9,046 bases of DNA from Burkholderiales bacterium (GTDB lineage Bacteria; Pseudomonadota; Gammaproteobacteria; Burkholderiales; SHXO01), in the NCBI GenBank assembly GCA_026125625.1, contig JAHCKU010000101.1, positions 1-9,046 of the forward strand, in the 5' to 3' direction. Made by a program: the position numbers and the translations under genes. The notes under the pieces are model-generated. The model was not told the origin of the DNA and made no database searches. It worked only from the letters and a program-made list of their open reading frames with translations. Numbering within the stretch: position 1 is the stretch's first letter; the number at the start of each line of letters is the position of its first letter. This document shows positions 1-5,722 of the stretch, in pieces.

Positions 1-1
1 T

Positions 2-484
2 CTCCTGCTGCAGCGCTATGACGAAGGACTGCTCGCCGAGCCGAAAGGCAACCCGGGGGGCATGCTGCCGGCCGTGGATGAGGCACGCACTGCCATCGCG
101 CGGCTCAAGGCCGATCTGCTCGCGCGTGGCGAGGCCACCGATCTCTTCGGCCGCGAGCGTGAGGACGGTCTGGCCGCCCTGCTCGGCAATCTCGACCAGA
201 GCGTCTTCGGTGAGCCCGCCTATCCGACGGTCGAATCGAAGGCGGCGCATCTCATCTACTTCGTCATCAAGAACCATCCGTTCTCGGACGGCAACAAGCG
301 CATCGGCTCCTTCCTGTTCGTGGACTTCCTGCATCGCAATGGCCGGCTGTTCCGAAATGGAGAGGCCGTGATCAACGACGTGGGGCTCGCGGCGCTCGCG
401 CTGCTCGTCGCCGAGTCGGCGCCGAAGGACAAGGAAGTGATGATCCGGCTGGTGATGAACATGCTCGCGGGGCCGCAGCCGTGA
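2..484 (+). CDS. Fic/Doc-family protein, C-terminal part (5' end outside window)
   Basis: The reading frame is open at the left edge, so only about 160 C-terminal residues are visible. The core motif HPFSDGNKRIG is encoded at about 281-313 and sits in the usual Fic setting (hydrophobic helix, motif, hydrophobic helix). Fic proteins transfer AMP or phosphate to target proteins. Canonical AMP-transferring Fic proteins read HxFx(D/E)GNGRxxR. Here Lys replaces the Gly before Arg and the last Arg is absent, as in Doc toxins (NKR), which phosphorylate EF-Tu. A kinase-like activity is therefore as likely as AMPylation. The fragment, starting LLQRYDEGLL, resembles from memory the C-terminal half of RhuM-type virulence proteins that carry a Fic domain; the N-terminal half cannot be seen. 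It ends 66 bp before the nucleotidyltransferase gene, on the same strand. Family assignment is firm; activity and fusion partner are inference. Confidence 0.9.
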   Translation, partial: LLLQRYDEGLLAEPKGNPGGMLPAVDEARTAIARLKADLLARGEATDLFGREREDGLAALLGNLDQSVFGEPAYPTVESKAAHLIYFVIKNHPFSDGNKRIGSFLFVDFLHRNGRLFRNGEAVINDVGLAALALLVAESAPKDKEVMIRLVMNMLAGPQP

Positions 485-503
485 ACACGCGTTTTACCGA
501 GTC

Positions 504-518
504 TGCCCAATCCGGGCA
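504..518. repeat. Small inverted repeat after the fic-like gene
   Basis: TGCCC (504-508) and GGGCA (514-518) are perfect inverted repeats around a 5-base loop, 20 bp after the fic-like stop codon. No T-tract follows, so it is a poor intrinsic terminator. It could equally be an upstream operator half for the next gene. Confidence 0.35.
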
Positions 519-526
519 CGAACCAT

Positions 527-550
527 CCCAATTTGGGTATGATTGCGTTC
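527..550 (+). promoter_or_regulatory. Candidate promoter and palindromic operator of the MNT gene
   Basis: A -10-like hexamer TATGAT lies at 538-543, seven bases before the ATG at 551, so a transcript would start at or next to that ATG. The perfect palindrome CCCAATTTGGG (527-537) abuts the -10 box and is well placed as an operator, perhaps for the winged-helix domain of the gene's own product. No convincing -35 hexamer is visible 16-19 bp upstream. Autoregulation is inference. Confidence 0.4.
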
Positions 551-1189
551 ATGCCGACCAAACCCTCGAAATCCTCTGGAGCTGCCAAACCGTCGCAGCG
601 ACGTGCCAGTCTTGCGGATGCGCTGTTCGGCACGACGCAACAGCGTGTGCTGGGGCTCCTGTTCGGTCAGCCCGACCGTAGCTTCTACGCCAACGAAGTC
701 ATCGCACAAACGCGTAGCGGCTCGGGTGCGATTCAGCGGGAACTGGCCCGGCTTGCAGGCAGTGGCCTGGTCACCGTACGAGTCCGTGGCAATCAGAAGC
801 ACTATCAGGCCAATCCCGCATCGCCGATCTACGACGAACTGTGTGGCATCGTACGCAAGACGATGGGACTTGCCGAACCGCTGCAGGAGGCGCTGGCACC
901 CCTGGCGAAGCGGACACGGGCCGCCTTCATCTACGGCTCGGTAGCGAAACGTGAGGACAGCGCTGGCAGTGACGTGGATCTCATGTTGATCAGCGATGAC
1001 CTCGCTTATGCGGACGTCTATGAAGTGCTCGAATCGGCGAGCCAGCGCCTTGGCCGCACGGTGAACCCGACCATCTACACCTCTCAGGAACTCACACGCC
1101 GGCTGTCACGTGGGGGGGCTTTCGTCAAACGCGTGCTCGAACAGCCCAAGATCTGGATCGTGGGAGACGAACATAGCCTCGGCCTTTGA
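551..1189 (+). CDS. Winged-helix DNA-binding / MNT nucleotidyltransferase protein
   Basis: A protein of 212 residues from the ATG chosen here. Residues about 25-90 form an ArsR-like winged helix (QQRVLGLLF, then a recognition-helix region with SGSGAIQRELARL and a wing ending NQKHYQ). Residues about 120-185 form a minimal nucleotidyltransferase domain of the pol-beta fold. G129-S130 and D141-V142-D143 match GSx10DxD exactly and would bind Mg-ATP. The third carboxylate usual in polymerases is not obvious, since the corresponding strand reads VNPTIY. MNT proteins commonly pair with a HEPN protein as toxin-antitoxin modules, in which the MNT partner adenylylates HEPN (HepT-MntA). The gene after this one is such a partner. 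In-frame TTG at 533 and ATG at 539 are other possible starts. None of the three has a Shine-Dalgarno sequence, and 551 fits best with the -10 box at 538-543. Confidence 0.88.
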   Translation: MPTKPSKSSGAAKPSQRRASLADALFGTTQQRVLGLLFGQPDRSFYANEVIAQTRSGSGAIQRELARLAGSGLVTVRVRGNQKHYQANPASPIYDELCGIVRKTMGLAEPLQEALAPLAKRTRAAFIYGSVAKREDSAGSDVDLMLISDDLAYADVYEVLESASQRLGRTVNPTIYTSQELTRRLSRGGAFVKRVLEQPKIWIVGDEHSLGL

Positions 1190-1583
1190 GAATCTTTGTG
1201 GACCGGGGAAGCCGCTGCATGCCGAAGCGCCCGATGCAGAAGAGTTCGCCGGACTCAAGCGGTCAGGACTTGCACGCCTTGCCGACGCAAGCAAACCGAC
1301 TCTTGCCATAGAGAGCCGGTTCGATCTCGCCTACAACGCTGCGCATGCGCTAAGCCTTGCTGCACTTCGGTGGCACGGATACCGTGCCAGCAATCGCTAC
1401 ATCATCTTCCAGTTACTACCCCACACGCTTGGCCTGGGGCCGGAAGTTTGGCGGGTGCTGGCGAAATGCCACGAAGTGCGGAACAAGGGCGAGTACGAGG
1501 GCGATCTGGATGTCGATGAGCGGCTTGTCATTGACTTGTTGGTTGCATGTCACGCGGTGGCGGAAAAACTGGATAGCTTGTAG
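1110..1583 (+). CDS. HEPN-domain protein, probable partner of the MNT gene
   Basis: An all-helical protein of 157 residues if begun at the only standard in-frame start, GTG at 1110. That start has no ribosome binding site and would overlap the MNT gene by 80 bp. Similarity to HEPN proteins seems to begin only near ASAFENL (residue 23), so the true start may be the ATA at 1173, which has GGGAGA at 1162-1167 in front of it. Family features are RFDLAYNAAHA (70-80) and the region CHEVRNKGEYEGD (120-132). Classical HEPN RNases carry Rx4-6H; here R124 is followed by E128-Y129 with no His. In HepT-MntA the MNT enzyme adenylylates a Tyr in this motif, so Y129 is a candidate target. The protein may be the toxin or RNA-binding half of the module; loss of His makes RNase activity uncertain. 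Confidence 0.82.
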   Translation: MGGLSSNACSNSPRSGSWETNIASAFENLCGPGKPLHAEAPDAEEFAGLKRSGLARLADASKPTLAIESRFDLAYNAAHALSLAALRWHGYRASNRYIIFQLLPHTLGLGPEVWRVLAKCHEVRNKGEYEGDLDVDERLVIDLLVACHAVAEKLDSL

Positions 1584-1646
1584 CTCGCGGCCTGCCGGTT
1601 CGTGGCATGCAGAGAGAGTGTTTTCGTAGTTGAGATTTATCCCGCT

Positions 1647-1693
1647 CTACGCCTAAAGCGTAGGATGCCCCATCGTGTTCTTATCGCACGATG
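1647..1693. terminator. Two consecutive hairpins after the HEPN gene
   Basis: The first stem is CTACGC (1647-1652) with GCGTAG (1658-1663) and a 5-base loop. The second is CATCGTG (1671-1677) with CACGATG (1687-1693) and a 9-base loop. Both are perfect. The second is followed by a pyrimidine stretch (TCTTCCTTCC) but no real T-run, so a Rho-independent terminator is possible but weak. An RNA-processing or stability role is equally possible. They lie 64-110 bp after the HEPN stop, before the NERD gene. Confidence 0.4.
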
Positions 1694-1712
1694 TCTTCCT
1701 TCCTACACAACA

Positions 1713-1725
1713 GTGAAATATTCAC
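1713..1725. promoter_or_regulatory. Palindrome upstream of the NERD gene
   Basis: GTGAA (1713-1717) and TTCAC (1721-1725) form a perfect inverted repeat around ATA, 25 bp before the NERD start codon. The spacing suits an operator near a promoter, but no clear -35/-10 pair was found and no regulator is identified. Confidence 0.3.
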
Positions 1726-1749
1726 GTCGCGATTACCCGGCCTACTGTT

Positions 1750-2532
1750 ATGAGTGCATCGACAAGATTTCCGATCAAGGAGCCGCCGCTTCGACTCCCT
1801 GGGCAGTCGCTCCAGGAGGAGCGGCAGAAGCTCCTCGACAACGACGTTGGCACGCCGCTGGTGCTGGCGCTTGTCATGTTCGGCGTGGTTATATGGGAGT
1901 GGTGGAGATATCTCACAGGCTTTCGCGTTCATCCGATCGTCGTCACCGGATTTGGCCTTCTCGTCGTTGCATATGCCGTCTGGCGTGTTGTTCGATTACG
2001 TGGCCGTCTTCGTTCGCTAAGGCTCGCGATTCAAGGAGAGCGTACAGTCGGACAATTCCTGGAGAGTCTGCGTGAAGATGGCTATCGGGTGTTTCACGAC
2101 GTGCTTGGAAATGGTTTCAACGTCGATCACATCCTCATCGGCCCTTCGGGTGCGTATACAGTCGAGACCAAAACCTGGAGCAAGCCGACGAAGGGCGAAC
2201 CCACGCTGGAGTACGACGGGTATCGGATATCGGCGCTGGGGTACTCTCCCGATCGGGATCCCATCGTGCAAGCGAAAGCGCAGGCGAACTGGCTCAGGCA
2301 GCTACTGCACGAGATGACTGGGCGCGAGATTCCGGTGCGGCCGGTGGTGTTGTTCCCCGGCTGGTTCATCCGGCAGTCTGCCGGCAGCATGCGCGAAGTA
2401 TGGGTGCTGGAGCCGAAGGCCTTGCCGAAGTTTCTTGCGAACGAGGAATCGAAGCTGTCGGAAGAGCATGTGGCTTCTCTTGCTTACAACCTGTCGCGCT
2501 ATATCCGCAATGGTGAAGCGAAAGGCCGATAG
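1750..2532 (+). CDS. Membrane-anchored NERD-domain protein (putative nuclease)
   Basis: A protein of 260 residues. Two hydrophobic segments (about 35-54 and 62-81) form a membrane hairpin, followed by an Arg-rich stretch (79-91) that should lie on the cytoplasmic side. The NERD domain runs from about 96 (GERTVGQFL) to 205. It has the pattern of a PD-(D/E)xK nuclease: D126 in NVDHILIG, then E139-T140-K141 in YTVETKTW, then the QAKAQANWLRQLL helix (174-186). NERD domains are predicted nucleases of DNA processing and defence; few have been tested. The C-terminal region (about 210-260) is helical with no recognised motif. The start is the first ATG of the frame; no Shine-Dalgarno sequence is visible. 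The gene stands 166 bp after the HEPN gene in a string of same-strand accessory genes, so a defence role is plausible but inferred from context. Confidence 0.87.
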   Translation: MSASTRFPIKEPPLRLPGQSLQEERQKLLDNDVGTPLVLALVMFGVVIWEWWRYLTGFRVHPIVVTGFGLLVVAYAVWRVVRLRGRLRSLRLAIQGERTVGQFLESLREDGYRVFHDVLGNGFNVDHILIGPSGAYTVETKTWSKPTKGEPTLEYDGYRISALGYSPDRDPIVQAKAQANWLRQLLHEMTGREIPVRPVVLFPGWFIRQSAGSMREVWVLEPKALPKFLANEESKLSEEHVASLAYNLSRYIRNGEAKGR

Positions 2533-2620
2533 GTCGTCGCCTTTGCCATGCCCTCCCGCTTCCCCTGGATAGACGCTAACGGGTCTTGTCGTCGCAGCTC
2601 CCAGGGCGATGCTCGAAGCC

Positions 2621-2650
2621 TTGTCGGAAGTCCACAGTAAAGACTAAATT
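2621..2650 (+). promoter_or_regulatory. Candidate promoter of the antitoxin gene
   Basis: TTGTCG (2621-2626) and TAAATT (2645-2650) are 18 bp apart, giving a transcript start near 2657 and a leader of about 24 bases. AGACT occurs at 2641-2645 and again at 2652-2656, one helical turn apart. This direct repeat over the -10 region could be an operator for the Phd-like product, since this family usually autoregulates. Both points are inferred from sequence only. Confidence 0.4.
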
Positions 2651-2668
2651 CAGACTTTGTCGAACGTC

Positions 2669-2673
2669 AGGAG
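2669..2673 (+). promoter_or_regulatory. Ribosome binding site of the antitoxin gene
   Basis: AGGAG lies 7 bases before the ATG at 2681. It is the clearest Shine-Dalgarno sequence of this gene cluster and rules in favour of ATG 2681 over the upstream in-frame TTG at 2657. Confidence 0.75.
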
Positions 2674-2680
2674 CACGGCA

Positions 2681-2968
2681 ATGCGCTACTCGTCCAGAAT
2701 CAAACCCATCAATTGCATGAAGGCCAACGCTGCCGAAGTCCTGACAAACCTCCCCGAACAGCGCGAGCCACTGATCATCACGCAGAATGGCGAAGCCAAG
2801 GCGGTTCTGCAGGATGTCGCCACCTTCGAGGAAATCCAGGAAATCCTGCTGAAGATCCTCGCATTGGGTAATCGGGCCGTAACGGCAGGCAAAGTCAGGC
2901 CCGTGGCCGACGTCGTGGCGCGGCTGCGCGCCAAGCACGAAATCAACCCTCCCGCTTCGGAACCCTGA
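2681..2968 (+). CDS. Phd/YefM-family antitoxin without an adjacent toxin
   Basis: A 95-residue protein. Residues 1-55 match the Phd/YefM DNA-binding fold: a start strand (SRIKPINCMKANAAEVL), then PLIITQNGEAKAVLQDVATFEEI, the signature strand-turn-strand with the conserved NG and the hydrophobic run before the dimer helix. Residues about 55-95 form the C-terminal tail that normally wraps and neutralises a RelE/ParE or Doc-type toxin. In a complete module the toxin follows directly, often overlapping by a few bases. Here nothing on the + strand follows. The next gene is the DHA2 exporter on the - strand, and the two coding regions overlap tail to tail by 26 bp (2943-2968). The antitoxin is therefore an orphan, perhaps left after loss of its toxin, or acting on a toxin elsewhere. 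The visible Doc-like gene about 2.2 kb upstream is one speculative partner. Confidence 0.87.
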   Translation: MRYSSRIKPINCMKANAAEVLTNLPEQREPLIITQNGEAKAVLQDVATFEEIQEILLKILALGNRAVTAGKVRPVADVVARLRAKHEINPPASEP

Positions 2969-4493
2969 ACATCCAAGCCAGCGGCACCGCCACCGCCGCC
3001 GCGACCATCGACATCACGAACGCGTTCAGATATCCGCCGATGGCCGCCTGGCGCTGGATCTCGTCCTTGAGCTTGGTGAGGCTCCGGGCTTCGTCGCTGG
3101 TCAGGTTCTCGGCAAGGCCGGTGTAGCCCGTGGCCATGTCCAGTGACGTGATCGCGGCGGTGAGGCCGGCGTAGTTCTCGGCCGTCGTGCGCACCAGCAC
3201 CAGCACGCTGATCGAGATGAACAGGCTGCTGCCGAAGTTGCGCAGCTGGTTGAATGCCGCCGAACCTTGCACCACCAGCGGCGCCGGCAGGGTGGAGAAG
3301 GCGAGCACGGTCATCGGTGTGTACGCCAGGCCGAAGCCGAATCCCTGCACGAAGTTGGTCCAGTAGATGTCGAAGTCCGACACGTTGATGTTGAACTGGG
3401 TCATGTGCCACACCGACCACACCTGCAACAGCAGGCCGATGGTGAGCGCCAGGCGCGCGTTGTAGCGCGTGGCCTGCACCACGACCGCGAAGCTCATGAA
3501 GTTGCCCAGGCCGCGTGCCGACATGAGGTAGCCGATCACCGAGTCGGGATACTCCCGCAGATCCTGCAGCAGCGGTGGAAACAGCACGAGTAGCGTGTAG
3601 CTCAACGCGCCCATCACGAACACGACCAGCAGTCCGACGCAGAAATTCCAGTCGCGGAACAGGTCGCGGTCGAAGAAGGGCTGGCGCGACCACGCGCTGT
3701 TGGCGATGAAAACGAGTCCCGCCACGACCGCGACGATCAGCTCGAGCGTGATTTCCGGCGAGTCGAACCAGTCCAGGCGATGGCCGCGGTCCATCATCAG
3801 CTGCGCGCTGGCCATGCACAGCGCCAGAGCGAGGAAGCCGATGACCCCCAGACGGCCAGCGGTGCCGCGCTCCTGGTCTCCGAGCGCGAAGGCGGCCAGC
3901 GCGGTGGTGAGCGCGCAGACCGGCACCATGCACAGGAAGGCCCAGCGCCAGTTCAGCGACTCGGCCATCACGCCGCCGAGGATGGGGCCCAAGGTCGGAC
4001 CCATCACCGCGCCGGTACCCCACAGCATCAGGACCAGCGGATGCATGCGGCGCGGAAACGTGGCCATCAGCATGCCCTGGCCCATCGGCATCATCGGTGC
4101 GCCGAACAGCCCCTGTGCGACGCGTGCGAGCAGCAGGGTCTCCAGCGAGGTCGCCAGGCCGCATGCAAGCGAGGAGAGCGTGAATCCGGCAAGCGCGATG
4201 ACCATGAAGCGGCGCCAGCCCAGCCGCGCGGCCAGCCAGCCGGTCAGCGGCGTGGCCACCGCGGCTGCGACCAGGAACAGCGTGACGATCCACGCGCCTT
4301 CCTCCTGCGTCAGCGACAGCGCACCGCGGATCTGGGGTACCACCACGTTGGTGGAGGTGATGGCGATGCCGAAGGCGAGGGTGGAGATCTGCACCAGCAG
4401 CAGGATCCACCAGCGCTTCGGGTCGAGGGCGGTGTCGGGCGTGGCTGGAGCGGCGTCGAAGTCGTGCGCGTCGGCCGCCTGCGCGCTACGCAT
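2943..4493 (-). CDS. DHA2-family MFS drug exporter (EmrB/QacA type)
   Basis: A 516-residue inner-membrane protein with about 14 hydrophobic segments, the usual size of DHA2 exporters (EmrB, QacA), which exchange lipophilic drugs for protons. Visible family motifs are GWLAARLGWRRFM (motif A, loop between helices 2 and 3), LLLARVAQGLFGAPMMPMGQ (motif B, helix 4) and GPTLGPILGG (motif C, helix 5, typical of antiporters). The frame extends upstream to 4766, but those 91 extra residues are Arg/Pro-rich and unlike the family, so ATG 4493 (MRSAQAADAHDFD) was chosen; no good Shine-Dalgarno sequence precedes it. EmrB-type pumps usually sit with a periplasmic adaptor (EmrA) and a MarR/TetR regulator. 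Neither is in this window, so the pump may act alone or borrow partners. The 3' end overlaps the antitoxin gene by 26 bp. The substrate is unknown. Confidence 0.93.
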   Translation of the reverse strand: MRSAQAADAHDFDAAPATPDTALDPKRWWILLLVQISTLAFGIAITSTNVVVPQIRGALSLTQEEGAWIVTLFLVAAAVATPLTGWLAARLGWRRFMVIALAGFTLSSLACGLATSLETLLLARVAQGLFGAPMMPMGQGMLMATFPRRMHPLVLMLWGTGAVMGPTLGPILGGVMAESLNWRWAFLCMVPVCALTTALAAFALGDQERGTAGRLGVIGFLALALCMASAQLMMDRGHRLDWFDSPEITLELIVAVVAGLVFIANSAWSRQPFFDRDLFRDWNFCVGLLVVFVMGALSYTLLVLFPPLLQDLREYPDSVIGYLMSARGLGNFMSFAVVVQATRYNARLALTIGLLLQVWSVWHMTQFNINVSDFDIYWTNFVQGFGFGLAYTPMTVLAFSTLPAPLVVQGSAAFNQLRNFGSSLFISISVLVLVRTTAENYAGLTAAITSLDMATGYTGLAENLTSDEARSLTKLKDEIQRQAAIGGYLNAFVMSMVAAAVAVPLAWMFRVPKREG

Positions 4494-4813
4494 GGGCGGG
4501 AATCGAAGAAGGCGTCTGCATCGTTCGGGAAGTGGCAGGGCTGGATCGCGGCGTCGTGACGAATCCGGCGCATTCGCGGGTGGCCCTCTGGTTTCCGGCG
4601 AAGTGTACCGGAGTCTCACGTCACGGCCCGTGCGTGCAGCCGGGTTGTGCGTTCCCGTGATGCCGTCCGGCCGTGCGTACCTCGATTTGCCGGGCATTGG
4701 CTGCGGCCACCATCGCACGCGGCTGATAGACTCGCGTGAGTGGTTCGTCGAAGAATGTTCGGCCAACTACTGACGCAGTACACCAGTCATCGACAACTCC
4801 TACCGAGCCTCCC
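4494..4813. other. Divergent intergenic region between exporter and aldolase
   Basis: This 320-bp stretch holds no gene I can support. On the - strand, TACACT (complement of 4602-4607) is a possible -10 box for the exporter. It lies inside an inverted repeat TCCGG (4594-4598) / CCGGA (4608-4612) with a 9-bp spacer, which might be an operator. On the + strand, TAGACT (4727-4732) is a weak -10 candidate for the aldolase. No convincing -35 boxes were found. Frames crossing this stretch read as Arg/Pro/Ser-rich low-quality protein. Confidence 0.4.
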
Positions 4814-5722
4814 ATGTCCCTCTCCTTCCAAGGCGTCTTCCCCGCACCCCCGACTCCGATCACCGACGACGGGCGGATCAACGAGAAAGCGTTGCGTGCA
4901 CTGCTCGAGGACAACATCACCCACGGCTGCGGCGGATTCTGGATGGCAGGCAGCACCGGCGAAGGCCCGATGCTCACCGACGCGCAGCGCGATGCGGTGA
5001 CGAAGATTTCCGCGGAAGTGTGCAAGGGACGCGCGCTGGTGATCATGCAGGTGGGCTCGATGAGCGCTGCCAGCGCGGTGGCTGCGGCGCGCACGGTTCG
5101 CTCCGCGGGCTGCGCCGCGGTGTGCTGTCTGCCGCCGCTGTTCTTCCGCAGCAGCGAGCGTTCCATTGTCGACTACTACAAGGCGGTGGCCGATGCCGCG
5201 GGTGATCTCCCGTTCTTCGTCTACAACCTGCCGCAACTCACGCAGGTGGAATTCCTGGAGCCGCTGATGGAGAAGCTTCGGCGCGAGATTCCCACGCTCA
5301 AAGGGCTCAAGCATTCAGCGCACGATTTCACCCAGATCCGCGTGTTCGCCGACATGGGCCTGACGGTGTTCTCCGGTAATGGCGCGTTGCCGCTGCCGGC
5401 GCTCACCATGGGTGCGGTCGGCACCATCGATGCGCCGCTCTCGCTCGCGCCGTGGCACTACGCCAGACTGTTCAATGCATGGCAGGCGGGTGACCTGAAG
5501 ACGGCGCAGGCCCTGCAGGACGAAGTGCGCAAGTACGTCGATCTGGTGTGGATGTTCGGTGCACCGGCGGATGTGTGCAAGACCGTACTCTCGGCCCGGC
5601 TCGGGATCGATTGCGGGCGCTCGATTCCGCCGGTGAATCGTCTGAGCGACGAGGAGCGGAAGGAAGTGCTGAGAGTGGCGGAGGCGGTGGGGGTGACTAC
5701 AGCATCAATGGGTGGAATATAA
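4814..5722 (+). CDS. DapA/NanA-superfamily class I aldolase, substrate unknown
   Basis: A 302-residue TIM-barrel protein, the normal length of the dihydrodipicolinate synthase / N-acetylneuraminate lyase superfamily. These enzymes form a Schiff base between a Lys and a 2-oxo acid such as pyruvate. Visible landmarks are FPAPPTPI (9-16), GSTGEGP (46-52, pyruvate carboxylate binding), Y137 in FFVYNLP (catalytic Tyr) and K166 in KGLKHS (Schiff base). In true DHDPS the Tyr motif reads YNVPGRT, and the Arg binds the aspartate-semialdehyde carboxylate. Here the same position is L142 (YNLPQLT), closer to N-acetylneuraminate lyase. A lysine-biosynthetic role is therefore unlikely; cleavage or condensation of a sugar acid or other 2-oxo acid is more plausible. 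ATG 4814 begins family-like sequence at once (MSLSFQGVFPAPPTP), and upstream in-frame residues do not fit. No sugar-acid genes lie beside it except perhaps the dehydrogenase fragment at the right edge. Confidence 0.9.
   Translation: MSLSFQGVFPAPPTPITDDGRINEKALRALLEDNITHGCGGFWMAGSTGEGPMLTDAQRDAVTKISAEVCKGRALVIMQVGSMSAASAVAAARTVRSAGCAAVCCLPPLFFRSSERSIVDYYKAVADAAGDLPFFVYNLPQLTQVEFLEPLMEKLRREIPTLKGLKHSAHDFTQIRVFADMGLTVFSGNGALPLPALTMGAVGTIDAPLSLAPWHYARLFNAWQAGDLKTAQALQDEVRKYVDLVWMFGAPADVCKTVLSARLGIDCGRSIPPVNRLSDEERKEVLRVAEAVGVTTASMGGI

Noticed and set aside
2657..2680. TTG at 2657 as start of the antitoxin
   Set aside because: AGGAG at 2669-2673 is spaced for ATG 2681, and the predicted transcript start is near 2657.
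2969..3300. A toxin gene expected after the Phd-like antitoxin
   Set aside because: No + strand frame here resembles RelE, ParE or Doc; the DNA is fully used by the exporter on the other strand.
2686..4410. A 574-codon open frame on the - strand overlapping the DHA2 exporter
   Set aside because: It is rich in Arg, Gly and Ala with no domain, and the frame beside it encodes a clean 14-helix transporter with all family motifs. Long shadow frames are expected in high-GC DNA.
4494..4766. N-terminal extension of the DHA2 exporter by 91 residues
   Set aside because: The extension is Arg/Pro/Ser-rich and unlike the family; the transporter begins normally from ATG 4493.
3700..4773. A 357-codon + strand frame opposite the exporter and the divergent intergenic region
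   Set aside because: Low-complexity Ser/Arg/Ala composition and no motif; antisense to a well-supported gene.
4814..5722. Calling the aldolase dapA
   Set aside because: The DHDPS-specific Arg is Leu142 and there is no lysine-pathway context, so only the superfamily can be stated.
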